Counted from the first letter of the stretch, positions 26,321-35,110 are shown. The stretch is 64,000 nucleotides of DNA from Roseibium sp. HPY-6 (GCF_040530035.1 NZ_JBEWCD010000002.1:1922001-1986000), one strand, 5' to 3'. A program made the numbers and translations. Notes: generated by a model not told the origin, from the letters alone.

Positions 26321-27434
26321 GCAGCCCGGCAGAAAACCTGTTTCGCGTGAAGATGTGCAGGCATTTCGCGAACATGAGCAACCCGTGATGCTCAGGGATG
26401 CAGAGAAATTGTCTTTTCAGGGCATGGATCTTTCGGGAATTCGCTTCATCGACTGCAACCTTGCCGGCTGCGATTTTACCGGAGCAGATCTCAGCGATGC
26501 CCAGATCGTGTCTTGCGTTCTGACAGAAGCGAAATTCGAAGGCTGCAATCTGACGAATACCCAGATCGTAAGCTGCGAAATGAATGGCGCCACGATGAAG
26601 GATACGCATGCCGGGCGGCTGCAACTTGTTGCCTGTGACGCGACCAATGCCGACTTTGAAAGCAGTACGTTCGAAGAAGTGTCGATTGCGCAAACGAAAC
26701 TTGAAAATGCCGACTTTTCAAACAGCGCCTTTTACCGGGCGGTTGTTCTCGGGTCTCCGATAAGTGGCGTTCGATTGAAAAATGCCGTTTTGTCAAACTT
26801 TATGCTGACCGACGCCGACTTGCGGCCTGTGGACCTGTCTGGTGTTTTTGTCGACATCGCTTTGTTCGCGGAAGCGGATCTGTCGGGCCATGATTTGTCC
26901 GGCCAGTCCTGGCAGCATTGCACGTTCCATCAGGCGACATTCAAGGGCACAAATTTCAACGGTGCAGACCTGAGCGCCTCCGTATTTGCCGAGTGCGATT
27001 TTGAGGGCGCAAGCCTGAAGGGCGTGACCGCGAACACCACCGGTTTCACAAAGAGCCGTCTCGATGGCGTTGATCTGTCCGGCAGCCGTCTTTCCATGGC
27101 GAATTTTGCCGGTGCAAGCCTCAAGGGGGCATCCTTGAACAATTCGGCCCTGTTCTCGGCTGTTTTTCTGGAAACCGACTGCCGGGCTGCACTTTTTGAG
27201 CGGAGCGATTTGAACCAGGCCGAGTTTTCGCACGCGGATGTTTCCGCCACATCTTTTGCGTCCAGCAGTCTGGCAAACGCAAAATTTCATGCCGCTAAGA
27301 CAGAACAAACCGCTTTCGCAGGTACATCAGGCAGACGGATAGAAACCGATACGGACCGTCTTGTCGCGGAACTCTACCGAACGGACAAAGTCGCCCTCGA
27401 TGGCGAAACCACTGCAAGCAGAGGAACAGTCTAA
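26313..27434 (+). CDS. Pentapeptide-repeat protein
   Basis: About 373 residues from ATG 26313, which has GGGAGG nine bases upstream; GTG 26304 in frame is the alternative. After a short basic N-terminus, nearly the whole chain is tandem pentapeptide repeats with consensus-like units such as CDFTGADLSDAQIV and ADLSGHDLSGQSW, predicting a long beta-helix. It overlaps the DUF2169 gene at its start and the DUF4150 gene at its stop (TAATG), so it is part of the same operon. Gyrase protection, as in Qnr, is possible for pentapeptide proteins in general, but the context points to a structural part of the secretion-associated set. Confidence 0.8.
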   Translation: MPKQPGRKPVSREDVQAFREHEQPVMLRDAEKLSFQGMDLSGIRFIDCNLAGCDFTGADLSDAQIVSCVLTEAKFEGCNLTNTQIVSCEMNGATMKDTHAGRLQLVACDATNADFESSTFEEVSIAQTKLENADFSNSAFYRAVVLGSPISGVRLKNAVLSNFMLTDADLRPVDLSGVFVDIALFAEADLSGHDLSGQSWQHCTFHQATFKGTNFNGADLSASVFAECDFEGASLKGVTANTTGFTKSRLDGVDLSGSRLSMANFAGASLKGASLNNSALFSAVFLETDCRAALFERSDLNQAEFSHADVSATSFASSSLANAKFHAAKTEQTAFAGTSGRRIETDTDRLVAELYRTDKVALDGETTASRGTV

Positions 27435-27835
27435 TGCCATTTGCGAACACCCAGGGGCCGCTTCCCGGCATGGATTTTGCCGCTCCTGACGTTTACCTGC
27501 AGACGACACCGGCGGGCCCTGTTCCGGTTCCCATGGTTTCCATGGGCTATCGTGCGACCGAAATTCCGACCTGTTTTCGTATGCTCGTCTCGTGCATGCC
27601 GGTTCACAATATGACAAACGTTGCGCCGGTGACCATAAGTGGACCGGGACCGGGGGTTGCGTCCGGGATGGTCTGTTCGAACAGCCGGAACATCATCGGT
27701 TCGTTTAAGGTGTTTTTCCAGTGCATGCCGGCGACCCGCGCGCTCACGGATCCGACGGCGCAAAATGGCCTGTCACCAAATTCGGTTGGCGCGACCATTT
27801 CACCGTCACAGGTCAAGTTGATGTGTTTGAGCTGA
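27434..27835 (+). CDS. DUF4150 PAAR-like protein
   Basis: A 133-residue protein whose ATG overlaps the previous stop (TAATG). It begins FANTQGPLPGMDFAAPDVYLQ and has a Pro/Gly/Cys-rich core (GPGPGVASGMVCSNSRNI, LSPNSVGATISPSQVKL) typical of DUF4150/PAAR-like proteins, which cap the VgrG spike and carry effectors in type VI secretion. The cysteines (residues about 47, 54, 81, 96 and 131) may stabilise the fold or bind a metal. It is the most specific T6SS-type marker of the island. Confidence 0.75.
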   Translation: MPFANTQGPLPGMDFAAPDVYLQTTPAGPVPVPMVSMGYRATEIPTCFRMLVSCMPVHNMTNVAPVTISGPGPGVASGMVCSNSRNIIGSFKVFFQCMPATRALTDPTAQNGLSPNSVGATISPSQVKLMCLS

Positions 27836-27900
27836 CGGACTGGATCACCGCTGCCTGAACCGCGTAAACGGCTTCGACAAATCCACGACGCAAATGAAGA

Positions 27901-28560
27901 ATGAAAAACGTAGCGCTCATGACAGATAAGAAAAATCCGCAAACGCAAACATCCGTAAGACAGCAATACACACCGCAATCCGATGCTGCTGGACTTGAAA
28001 CAGGTGAAGTGGTGGCGCTCGCGACCGCGCAGGAAGCGATGGTGACGCTGCCCGGTGGCGAGCGGATCCATGCAGTTCAGGCGACGAGCTGTCTGCTTGC
28101 TCCTGTCATAGGCGACACGGTTCTTGTCTATCGGGGGCCTGAGCAGGCTTTCCTTCTTTCGGTCCTGGCGCGCAAGGCATCTGTGGTTGCCGAAGTGAGC
28201 GTCCCCGATGCCAAGGACATTGCCCTAAAAGCAAACGGCAAACTCGCACTTTCAGCCCCGGACATTAACGTCAGTGCACGCCGGATGCATGTCATTGCCG
28301 ATACCGTCACACAAACGGGCAAACAGCTGATCAACAACTTCAGCCGTGCGTTCGAAACCTGCGTCGACAAGATCCTGAATGCGCGAACGGTAACCACGAC
28401 AGCTCAAAGCCGCAGCAGCGCGATCAAGGAAACGGAGACGCTGAAAGCGGGAATCCTGGTACAGAACATCGACGGTGTCGCAACCCAGAACAGCGATATT
28501 TCCATGATCACCGCGGAAGAAGACGTGCGCCTTGATGCGAAGCGCGTCAGCGTCGGGTGA
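27901..28560 (+). CDS. DUF3540 family protein (T6SS-associated)
   Basis: A 219-residue protein from ATG 27901; an internal ATG at 27919 is an alternative. The first 90 residues after the start resemble a small OB-like barrel (GEVVALATAQEAMVTLPGG, PVIGDTVLVYRGP), and the rest is repetitive short strands and one helix (DIALKANGKLALSAPDINVSARRMHVIADTV), reminiscent of the VgrG gp5 and needle regions. DUF3540 proteins are encoded with DUF2169 and DUF4150 in T6SS-related clusters. It ends in GTGA overlap range with the next gene and belongs to the same operon. Confidence 0.72.
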   Translation: MKNVALMTDKKNPQTQTSVRQQYTPQSDAAGLETGEVVALATAQEAMVTLPGGERIHAVQATSCLLAPVIGDTVLVYRGPEQAFLLSVLARKASVVAEVSVPDAKDIALKANGKLALSAPDINVSARRMHVIADTVTQTGKQLINNFSRAFETCVDKILNARTVTTTAQSRSSAIKETETLKAGILVQNIDGVATQNSDISMITAEEDVRLDAKRVSVG

Positions 28561-28571
28561 CGGGAAGTATC

Positions 28572-30428
28572 ATGCTGTTGGTAGATGACAGGTTGAAAGC
28601 GGCACGCGATCATGCAGCAGCCGGCAGGCACGACAACGCGGTGCTTCTGTTCGAAAGCGTGCTGGATGTCGCACCTGGAAACGTCGAAGCGCTTTCCGGA
28701 TTGGTAGAAGCGCGCCTGGCGGGCGGCGACCTGGAAGCGGCGCAAGCACTCCTTTTGAAAGGGGCTTCACTGAGCGGGCAGGATCCGGGCCTTCTGACCC
28801 TTGCAGCAAAAGTTGGTCTCCTTTCCGGGGATGAGACAGAGGCGGAACGCCTGGTCGACCATGCACTGGCACTTGACCCGTTTCACATTCAGGCTGTGCT
28901 GCTGAAGTCTGAACGTCTTGCCAGCCAGGGCAGGGTGTTCGAGGTCGAGGATTTGCTCAACAAGGTGCGTGCGCGCACGCAGGATCCGCAGATACTGGCG
29001 GGCATCGCAAACCTTTATTTCAAACACGGCCTTTTCGGACCTGCTTTGCTCCTTGCGCAGGAAGCGCACGACCTTTCGCCGCTGGATGCGCCTGCCAATG
29101 CGCTTGTTGGGCGCATTCTGACCGCTTTGGGTGACCATGCGAAAGCCACGCCCTTTCTGGAAACAGCACATTTGCAGGACCCGTCCAATCTGGAGCACCT
29201 GATCGGCTTGGCAGACAACAGTGCGGCAACAGGTTTGCTGTCAGAGGCCAGGCGCATCGCAAACCGGGCCATCGCACTCTACCCGACCGCAATGCCAGCA
29301 TGGCTCTGTCAGATCAGCATAAGGGCAAAACTTGGCGAGGCTGCCGATGCGCTGAAGGAATTTGCGCCTGTTGCAAAAGCGGCCGAAAACCGCGTCGATG
29401 CCATACTGACGCTGGGAGCCGCCTATCGGCTGGCAGGCCAGCCGGCGAAGACGATGCAACTGTTGGAACCGCTGCTCAACGGTGGGGAGCCACTCGAACC
29501 TGCCGTCAGGGCGCGCCTCGTCAATCTTCTGCACGACGCGTATCTGTCGGCTGGCGAGCTTGAAAAAGTGCCGCCCATCCTGAGCGAAACCGTTGGCACC
29601 TGCTTGGGTATCTCCGTCGCAGAGAGTATCGATCATGAGACCTTGAGGGATCGGCTCGATAAAACCGCGATGGTGATCGATCCAGGGCTAAACACTCTTG
29701 AATTCATGGTCATGGCAAGGTTCATCGGCAAGACTGCGCGCGGCTTTGATACACCGGTTGTTGGGCCGTCCGGCCTGGCGCAATTGGCGGGCCTCCTGGG
29801 CTATCGGAACTATTTGGCAAACGACACGAGCGAAGAACACGGCGCGAAGACAGCGTTTTCGCATGCCGTGCCCGTTTCGCGTCTTCTTGGGGTGCCGGCG
29901 GTGATCCGCGGTGGTCTGCACTCGGAACCGTATTTGCCCGCTCTCGAACAGGATCTTCACAAATGGCGGCGCGCCCTTGAGGAGTTTCCACGGCCGTGGA
30001 TCGGGATTTCGTGGAACGAAACACCGACAGGCCTGGCATTGGATCCCCTGTTGAAGGCTCTTCCGACGACGCCCGGGACACTGGTCAGCACGATCTGGGA
30101 TCAAGGCAGGTCACAGCTTCAGGGGCATTCCGGCATCATAGATGCGGGCAAGCACTTTCAGAACCTGGATGATCTTGCTGCCTTGCTGCAGGTGCTGGAC
30201 GTTGTCGTCGGGCCCGACGGACTTGTCCTGCATGCGGCTGGAGCCGCCGGAACACCGGGGCTTGCCCTGGTCGAACATATCGCGCCCTGGTACTGGCATG
30301 CGGAAGACGGAAAGAGCATCTGGTATCCGAGCATCGATGTTATTCGCGCTCCGCGGACTGAGCATTGGTCGCTGGTCATGCCAATGGTGGCTCAGCAGAT
30401 AAAATCCGGAATGACGCCGCATCTCTAA
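28572..30428 (+). CDS. TPR protein with C-terminal GT9/GT41-like glycosyltransferase domain
   Basis: About 618 residues from ATG 28572 (GGGAAG upstream); GTG 28557 overlaps the previous stop. Residues 1-310 are tetratricopeptide repeats (DNAVLLFESVLDVAPGNVEAL, AERLVDHALALDPFHIQAV). Residues 440-610 resemble the GT-B donor half found in bacterial TPR-transferases: RPWIGISWNE, then NLDDLAALLQVLDVVVGPDGL (equivalent of DTA.AHLAGAL) and the tail WYPSIDVIR. The family transfers sugars to proteins or lipids; here the acceptor may be a component or cargo of the T6SS-like island. The nucleotide-binding residues are less conserved than in active relatives, so a non-catalytic scaffold is possible. Confidence 0.62.
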   Translation: MLLVDDRLKAARDHAAAGRHDNAVLLFESVLDVAPGNVEALSGLVEARLAGGDLEAAQALLLKGASLSGQDPGLLTLAAKVGLLSGDETEAERLVDHALALDPFHIQAVLLKSERLASQGRVFEVEDLLNKVRARTQDPQILAGIANLYFKHGLFGPALLLAQEAHDLSPLDAPANALVGRILTALGDHAKATPFLETAHLQDPSNLEHLIGLADNSAATGLLSEARRIANRAIALYPTAMPAWLCQISIRAKLGEAADALKEFAPVAKAAENRVDAILTLGAAYRLAGQPAKTMQLLEPLLNGGEPLEPAVRARLVNLLHDAYLSAGELEKVPPILSETVGTCLGISVAESIDHETLRDRLDKTAMVIDPGLNTLEFMVMARFIGKTARGFDTPVVGPSGLAQLAGLLGYRNYLANDTSEEHGAKTAFSHAVPVSRLLGVPAVIRGGLHSEPYLPALEQDLHKWRRALEEFPRPWIGISWNETPTGLALDPLLKALPTTPGTLVSTIWDQGRSQLQGHSGIIDAGKHFQNLDDLAALLQVLDVVVGPDGLVLHAAGAAGTPGLALVEHIAPWYWHAEDGKSIWYPSIDVIRAPRTEHWSLVMPMVAQQIKSGMTPHL

Positions 30429-30544
30429 CCGGTGCGAGCATTCAAGTGACATCGCGTTTGATGGATTCCTGATTGATTTTCGCGTCCTCCCGACACGCCA
30501 AACCGGTACTCTCTACCGAGTGTTGGCGTAGAGGAGGAATGTCT

Positions 30545-31723
30545 ATGGATCAGCATGTCATACCGGACGGATTTTTTGACGCGCAAAGCTGTCGTCTCGA
30601 TGATTTTAAAAGACTTGTCAGCCAGCGCCTATCGGATGGCTCTGTGCCCTACGCGGATCGCGTTGAAACCAATATCCCCATATATGACGTCGCGGCGATA
30701 GAGCACATGCTCGCCGCTGAGGAGGGGCGTCGGCGGCTCATGGCCGAGTGGGCACGCGTGCTCAAGGATGGATCAGGCGTTCTGGTGCTTTCAGGAGCTT
30801 ATTCAGACACTACGCCTCTCGACAAGGCTGCGGCCGTTTTCCAGCAAATCATTATGGAAGAGAAGAATGCAGCGGGAGGGGGTGCGGATCACTTCGCGGC
30901 CGCAGGCGCGAATGATCGCGTTTGGAATTCGCTCCAAAAACTCTGCCTCAGAGAACCTGATGTCTTCGCAGCCTGCTTCTCCAATCTCGCAGTGGACGCC
31001 GTTTGTGAAGCCTGGCTCGGGCCGAATTATCAGATGACGTCGCAGGTCAACCTTGTCAGGCCGGGCGGTGCGGCGCAACGGGCGCACCGGGACTATCATC
31101 TTGGTTTCCAGACTGCAGAAACGTGCGCCGGCTATCCTGCCCATGTGCATGACTTGTCTCCGGTCATGACGCTGCAAGGTGCCATTGCGCACACTGACAT
31201 GCCAGTGGAAAGCGGCCCGACAAAACTGTTGCCGTTTTCGCAATTATACAGGCCCGGCTACATGGCCTATCGGCAGGCGGAGTTCAGTGATTTCTTTGAA
31301 ACAGCCTGCGTGCAGCTCCCCTTGCGCAAGGGCGACGCACTTTTCTTCAATCCTGCACTTTTTCATGCTGCGGGGGAAAACAGGAGCAGCGGAATTCAGC
31401 GTCTTGCCAATCTTCTACAGGTGTCGTCCGCGTTCTGTCGTGCAATGGAAACTTTGGACAGAAAAGCCATGTGCAACGCGCTTTATCCGGTGTTGCTGAA
31501 AAAACGCCAGGCAGGCACATGGTCATCGGCCCTTATCGAAGCAGCGGTCTCAGCATGCGCCGAGGGCTATTCGTTCCCGACCAATCTGGATACGGATCCG
31601 CCGATCGGTGGCCTGGCACCGGAAACGCAGAAGCAACTGTTTCTAAGATCTCTCGAAGAAAGGTGCTCCAAGGAAGACTTTGCAAAGGCTCTGGAAGCGC
31701 AGGAACGGCGCCGGTCTGCCTGA
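30545..31723 (+). CDS. Phytanoyl-CoA dioxygenase (PhyH)-like Fe(II)/2-oxoglutarate oxygenase
   Basis: A 392-residue protein from ATG 30545, with AGGAGG seven bases upstream; ATG 30539 is too close to that site. The Fe(II) triad is visible: H181 and D183 in AHRDYH and H274 in FFNPALFHAAG, with R286 (GIQR) as the probable 2-oxoglutarate anchor. These enzymes hydroxylate small molecules or lipids. The gene follows the TPR/glycosyltransferase gene by 116 bases on the same strand; the gap contains an inverted repeat next to the ribosome-binding site. It may be the last gene of the island or an independent one. Confidence 0.78.
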   Translation: MDQHVIPDGFFDAQSCRLDDFKRLVSQRLSDGSVPYADRVETNIPIYDVAAIEHMLAAEEGRRRLMAEWARVLKDGSGVLVLSGAYSDTTPLDKAAAVFQQIIMEEKNAAGGGADHFAAAGANDRVWNSLQKLCLREPDVFAACFSNLAVDAVCEAWLGPNYQMTSQVNLVRPGGAAQRAHRDYHLGFQTAETCAGYPAHVHDLSPVMTLQGAIAHTDMPVESGPTKLLPFSQLYRPGYMAYRQAEFSDFFETACVQLPLRKGDALFFNPALFHAAGENRSSGIQRLANLLQVSSAFCRAMETLDRKAMCNALYPVLLKKRQAGTWSSALIEAAVSACAEGYSFPTNLDTDPPIGGLAPETQKQLFLRSLEERCSKEDFAKALEAQERRRSA

Positions 31724-31727
31724 CCTC

Positions 31728-32474
31728 TTACTCGGCGGACGCATAGCCGTTGCCGATGATTTCGCGGATGAGCTTGCGCTTCATTGCGCGTGCGTAATCG
31801 TCGTAGTCTTCAGCGATCTCGATAAAGGCGCCCGGGCCACTGATGACATGTTGCCGGTAGTACTGGATCGGCGAGGCATCTTCGCCGGCGATAACCAGCC
31901 CATTGACCGTAACACCCTCGAAATCAAAGGCCTTGTAAGCACTCGAAGGTGGGTATCCATCGTTGTTGATGCCGTCTCCCGCAACATCGATTACCTTGCG
32001 CGTGCAGTTTTCCGGCGCCCGGCTCATCTGGATGGAGGCATAGCTCAGGGCGTAGCCAATTGCGGTTGGAAAACCTATGAAGCCACGGCGTGCCTTTCGC
32101 AACGCATTGGCAGCCTTTTCCGCGCTTTCCGCATCTTCCAGATATTGCCAGGCAAACTGGAGAAAATGTTGCCTCTGTCCGCTCCATTCAAAACTCATGA
32201 CCCAGATGCCGCCGACCGCTTCGATTGCCGCAACGACCTCCGGATCACTGAGCGCATCTGCCAGCCCGTTGAGTTGAAGATCGTGTTCGAGATGATCGAC
32301 GCTCGACGAACCATCCATAGCCAGGACAAGCGACAGAGAACACGCTGCTGCAGGCTGGGGGAACAAAGCGGTCAGTGCCAGGATCAGCCCGGAGGTGCAA
32401 CAAGCCCATTTCGTCACGCAAGGTGCAAGGCAAGGTGCACTTTTCTTGAGATGCTGAAAGAACGGCCCGAACAT
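31728..32474 (-). CDS. DUF1194 secreted VWA-like protein
   Basis: A 248-residue protein. After a hydrophobic export signal (LILALTALFPQPAAAC) comes a von Willebrand A-like domain with a MIDAS motif (LVLAMDGSSSVD) and a later VIDVAGDGINNDG segment, as in DUF1194. VWA domains bind a metal and a protein partner; the partner is unknown. No ribosome-binding site precedes ATG 32474, which abuts a perfect 8-bp hairpin; GTG 32417 would give a more standard signal peptide, so the true start may be there. It converges with the PhyH-like gene four bases away. Confidence 0.8.
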   Translation of the reverse strand: MFGPFFQHLKKSAPCLAPCVTKWACCTSGLILALTALFPQPAAACSLSLVLAMDGSSSVDHLEHDLQLNGLADALSDPEVVAAIEAVGGIWVMSFEWSGQRQHFLQFAWQYLEDAESAEKAANALRKARRGFIGFPTAIGYALSYASIQMSRAPENCTRKVIDVAGDGINNDGYPPSSAYKAFDFEGVTVNGLVIAGEDASPIQYYRQHVISGPGAFIEIAEDYDDYARAMKRKLIREIIGNGYASAE

Positions 32475-32475
32475 C

Positions 32476-32497
32476 GAGCGAGCTTACCAGCTCGCTC
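32476..32497. repeat. Perfect 8-bp hairpin at the DUF1194 gene start
   Basis: GAGCGAGC at 32476-32483 and GCTCGCTC at 32490-32497 form a perfect stem around TTACCA. It touches the annotated ATG of the minus-strand gene and could be an operator, or hide its translation start. Confidence 0.5.
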
Positions 32498-32692
32498 AAT
32501 AGCGGCAAAGACACACTGGCGTTAGTAACCTTGTGAAACTGAATCTAAATGCCCGGTTCAGCTTGCGTTCAGGAAAAATTGATTACACCTTGCACCAGTC
32601 GCCAGGGTTTGAAACGCTTAATACTGTTCGGTATTTCGCACCACAAGATCATAACAACTCTGGCAAGGTGATAAACAATCGGAACAGGCAAC

Positions 32693-32947
32693 GTGAAAAA
32701 GATCTTCGCCTTTTTGCTTTTGACTTTTGCAGCGGTTCTGCCCGCCGAAGCAGCATGCCTGTCCCAGTCCCAGGCACGGCAGGTCGTGGCCAGTGGCAAG
32801 GCCGCACCACTGGGTTCGGTTGCCGGCCGCGCCGGAGGGGAAATCGTCAAGGCCCAGCTCTGCCAGCAGGGCGGCGGTTACGTCTATGTCCTCTCGGTGC
32901 TCAAGGGTGGCAAGGTGACGAAAGTCACAGTCAATGCCAGCCGGTAG
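32693..32947 (+). CDS. feuN: FeuN-like small periplasmic protein
   Basis: An 84-residue protein from GTG 32693. A signal peptide (KKIFAFLLLTFAAVLPAEAA) is followed by about 60 residues resembling a PepSY-like domain (LSQSQARQVVASGKA, GGGYVYVLSVLKGGKV). In Sinorhizobium meliloti the small periplasmic protein FeuN is encoded just upstream of the FeuP/FeuQ pair and holds the pathway down by acting on FeuQ. Size, export and position agree, with a FeuP-like gene 77 bases downstream. The call is based on context and size, as the sequence is short. Confidence 0.6.
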   Translation: MKKIFAFLLLTFAAVLPAEAACLSQSQARQVVASGKAAPLGSVAGRAGGEIVKAQLCQQGGGYVYVLSVLKGGKVTKVTVNASR

Positions 32948-33024
32948 CTGCTATCAACACTGCCATCTTTGGCCGTCTGCCCAAAAAGCTGCGTTATGTC
33001 CGATCAATTAAAAAGTTGGTTCTC

Positions 33025-33693
33025 ATGCGAATACTCGTCGTAGAAGATGATTCAGACCTGAACCGTCAGCTCGTTTCCGCGCTGGAAGAAGCCGGTTATG
33101 TCGTCGACAGTGCGAGCGATGGCGAGGATGGGCATTTTCTGGGCGATACGGAACCATATGATGCGGTGGTGCTGGATCTCGGCTTGCCGACGCTGGACGG
33201 TCTTTCGGTTCTGGAGAACTGGCGACGGGATGGGCGGACCATGCCTGTCCTGATTTTGACGGCAAGGGACCGCTGGTCCGACAAGGTCGCAGGCATTGAC
33301 GCCGGAGCGGATGACTACGTCGCCAAACCTTTTCACATGGAGGAAGTCCTTGCACGTGTGCGCGCGCTCGTACGCCGCGCCGCAGGGCATGCCTCCAACG
33401 AATTGACCTGCGGTTCTGTCCGGCTGGATCTCCGGGCAGGGCGGGTCACGGTTGACGGCAATCCGATCAAACTCACCTCGCACGAATACCGCCTCTTGTC
33501 CTACCTGTTGCATCACCAGGGCAAGGTGATTTCGCGCACCGAATTGACCGAACATCTCTACGATCAGGACTTTGACAGGGATTCCAACACGGTCGAGGTT
33601 TTCGTCGGCAGATTGCGCAAGAAAATAGGTTCCGACATGATCGAAACCATCAGAGGTCTCGGTTACCGCCTCGGAGAGGCCAGTGACGACTGA
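33025..33693 (+). CDS. feuP: FeuP-like response regulator (OmpR family)
   Basis: A 222-residue regulator from ATG 33025. The receiver domain has phospho-acceptor D51 (VVLDLGLP) and the ADDYVAKPF lysine; the C-terminal winged helix has LTSHEYRLLSYLLHHQGKV, DQDFDRDSNTVEVFVGRLR and ETIRGLGYRL. The block ELTCGSVRLDLRAG and the DQDFDRDSNT segment match FeuP of rhizobia, which controls cyclic glucan export and osmoadaptation. It overlaps the kinase gene by 11 bases, showing translational coupling. Confidence 0.82.
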   Translation: MRILVVEDDSDLNRQLVSALEEAGYVVDSASDGEDGHFLGDTEPYDAVVLDLGLPTLDGLSVLENWRRDGRTMPVLILTARDRWSDKVAGIDAGADDYVAKPFHMEEVLARVRALVRRAAGHASNELTCGSVRLDLRAGRVTVDGNPIKLTSHEYRLLSYLLHHQGKVISRTELTEHLYDQDFDRDSNTVEVFVGRLRKKIGSDMIETIRGLGYRLGEASDD

Positions 33694-35110
33694 ACCGGAC
33701 GCACCTGCCGGAGGAAAGTCATCAGGCAAGCCACAGAGATCGCTTGCAACACGGCTGGTGTTTGTCGCGGCGCTCTGGTCGACGATCGCACTTGCGCTGG
33801 CTGGCGTATTCCTTGTCAGCCTCTATCAGAGCGCAAGTGAACGCGCGTTCGACGCGCAACTCGAAATCCATATCAAGGCGCTCATTTCCGAAATGATCGA
33901 AACCGGGCCGAATGCCGACGCCGATGCGGCCTTTCAGGCCGTCAGGGCGCCGGCCTACCGGGGAGACCCGCGATTTTCGCTGCCGCTTTCCGGCTGGTAC
34001 TGGACAGTGCGCCGCGCCAGCAGTCCAAGCATATTGTATGCCTCCGAATCGCTGGTCGGCGATCCGCTGAATGCGCCACCAATCGCGGATCAGGAGAGCA
34101 GCGCTGGATTTATTGCCGGCCCGACCGAGGACGAAGTGCGCGTTCTTCAGCAACGGATTTCGATTGGCGAAGAGCCTTACGTGATAGCGGTCGGCGCGGC
34201 GACAGCGGGTTTTTGGGCAGATATTGCCGAGTTTTCGCGAATGGTGACGTTGACGCTCTGCATCGTCGGCGTTGGCTTGATATTGGCGATTTTCCTCCAG
34301 GTCAGGTTCGGTCTCAAGCCGCTCACGAGGTTACGGGCATCCCTTTCCGCGGTTCGCCTTGGCGAAGCTGAGCGGATTGATGAAGCTCTGCCTGGTGAGA
34401 TTGCTCCGCTTGCCGTTGAGTTGAATGCACTGATCGTCTCCAACAAGGAAATTGTGGAGAGAGCCCGCACGCATGTCGGCAACCTTGCACACGGACTGAA
34501 GACACCTCTGTCAGTCATTTCAAATGAGGCGCGTGCGTCCGAAGGCCAATTGGCGGAGAAAGTGGCCGAGCAGTCGGAAATCATGTCCACACAGATCCAG
34601 CATCATCTTGAACGGGCGCGGATGGCCGCGCAGCGCAGGGTGATCGGTGTGTCATGTGAGACAGAACCGATTCTTGCCCGGTTGATTCGCGCGATGGGAA
34701 AAATCTATCAGGACAAGGGAATCAGGGTGGATTTCGATCAGACAGGCGAACTGCGCTTTCGCGGTGAAAGTCAGGATCTGGAGGAAATGAGCGGGAACCT
34801 GATCGATAATGCCTGCAAATGGGCCTCATCGCGCGTCGCCGTGGCGGTTGTGCGAAAAAGTGACCAGGCAACCAATCGTGAAATGCTTGCGCTCACAGTC
34901 GAAGATGACGGTCCGGGCCTGTCACCGGAACAGCGCGCAGAAGCGGTTAAACGCGGCCGGCGTCTTGATGAAACTGTGCCGGGTACGGGTCTTGGGCTCT
35001 CGATTGTTGCCGATCTGGCTGCGCTTTATGGCGGGACGCTCCAACTGGAAAGTTCGGCTCTCGGAGGTTTGAAAGCGACGCTGGTGCTGCCGGCCCTGAC
35101 AGCTGAATAG
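33683..35110 (+). CDS. feuQ: FeuQ-like sensor histidine kinase
   Basis: A 475-residue membrane kinase from GTG 33683, overlapping the regulator gene. Two transmembrane segments (about residues 24-46 and 190-210) flank a periplasmic sensor of about 140 residues. A HAMP-like linker precedes the phospho-accepting H270 (NLAHGLKTPLS) and the ATPase boxes GNLIDNACKWA, DDGPGLS and GTGLGLSIVADLAALYGG. With the FeuN-like protein and the FeuP-like regulator it forms the FeuNPQ signalling set. The long Asp/Pro-rich N-terminus is cytoplasmic. Confidence 0.82.
   Translation: MTTEPDAPAGGKSSGKPQRSLATRLVFVAALWSTIALALAGVFLVSLYQSASERAFDAQLEIHIKALISEMIETGPNADADAAFQAVRAPAYRGDPRFSLPLSGWYWTVRRASSPSILYASESLVGDPLNAPPIADQESSAGFIAGPTEDEVRVLQQRISIGEEPYVIAVGAATAGFWADIAEFSRMVTLTLCIVGVGLILAIFLQVRFGLKPLTRLRASLSAVRLGEAERIDEALPGEIAPLAVELNALIVSNKEIVERARTHVGNLAHGLKTPLSVISNEARASEGQLAEKVAEQSEIMSTQIQHHLERARMAAQRRVIGVSCETEPILARLIRAMGKIYQDKGIRVDFDQTGELRFRGESQDLEEMSGNLIDNACKWASSRVAVAVVRKSDQATNREMLALTVEDDGPGLSPEQRAEAVKRGRRLDETVPGTGLGLSIVADLAALYGGTLQLESSALGGLKATLVLPALTAE

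Noticed and set aside
26313..27434. Qnr-like quinolone resistance protein
   Set aside because: Pentapeptide repeats alone would allow it, but the gene overlaps DUF2169 and DUF4150 genes of a secretion-type operon and is longer than Qnr proteins.
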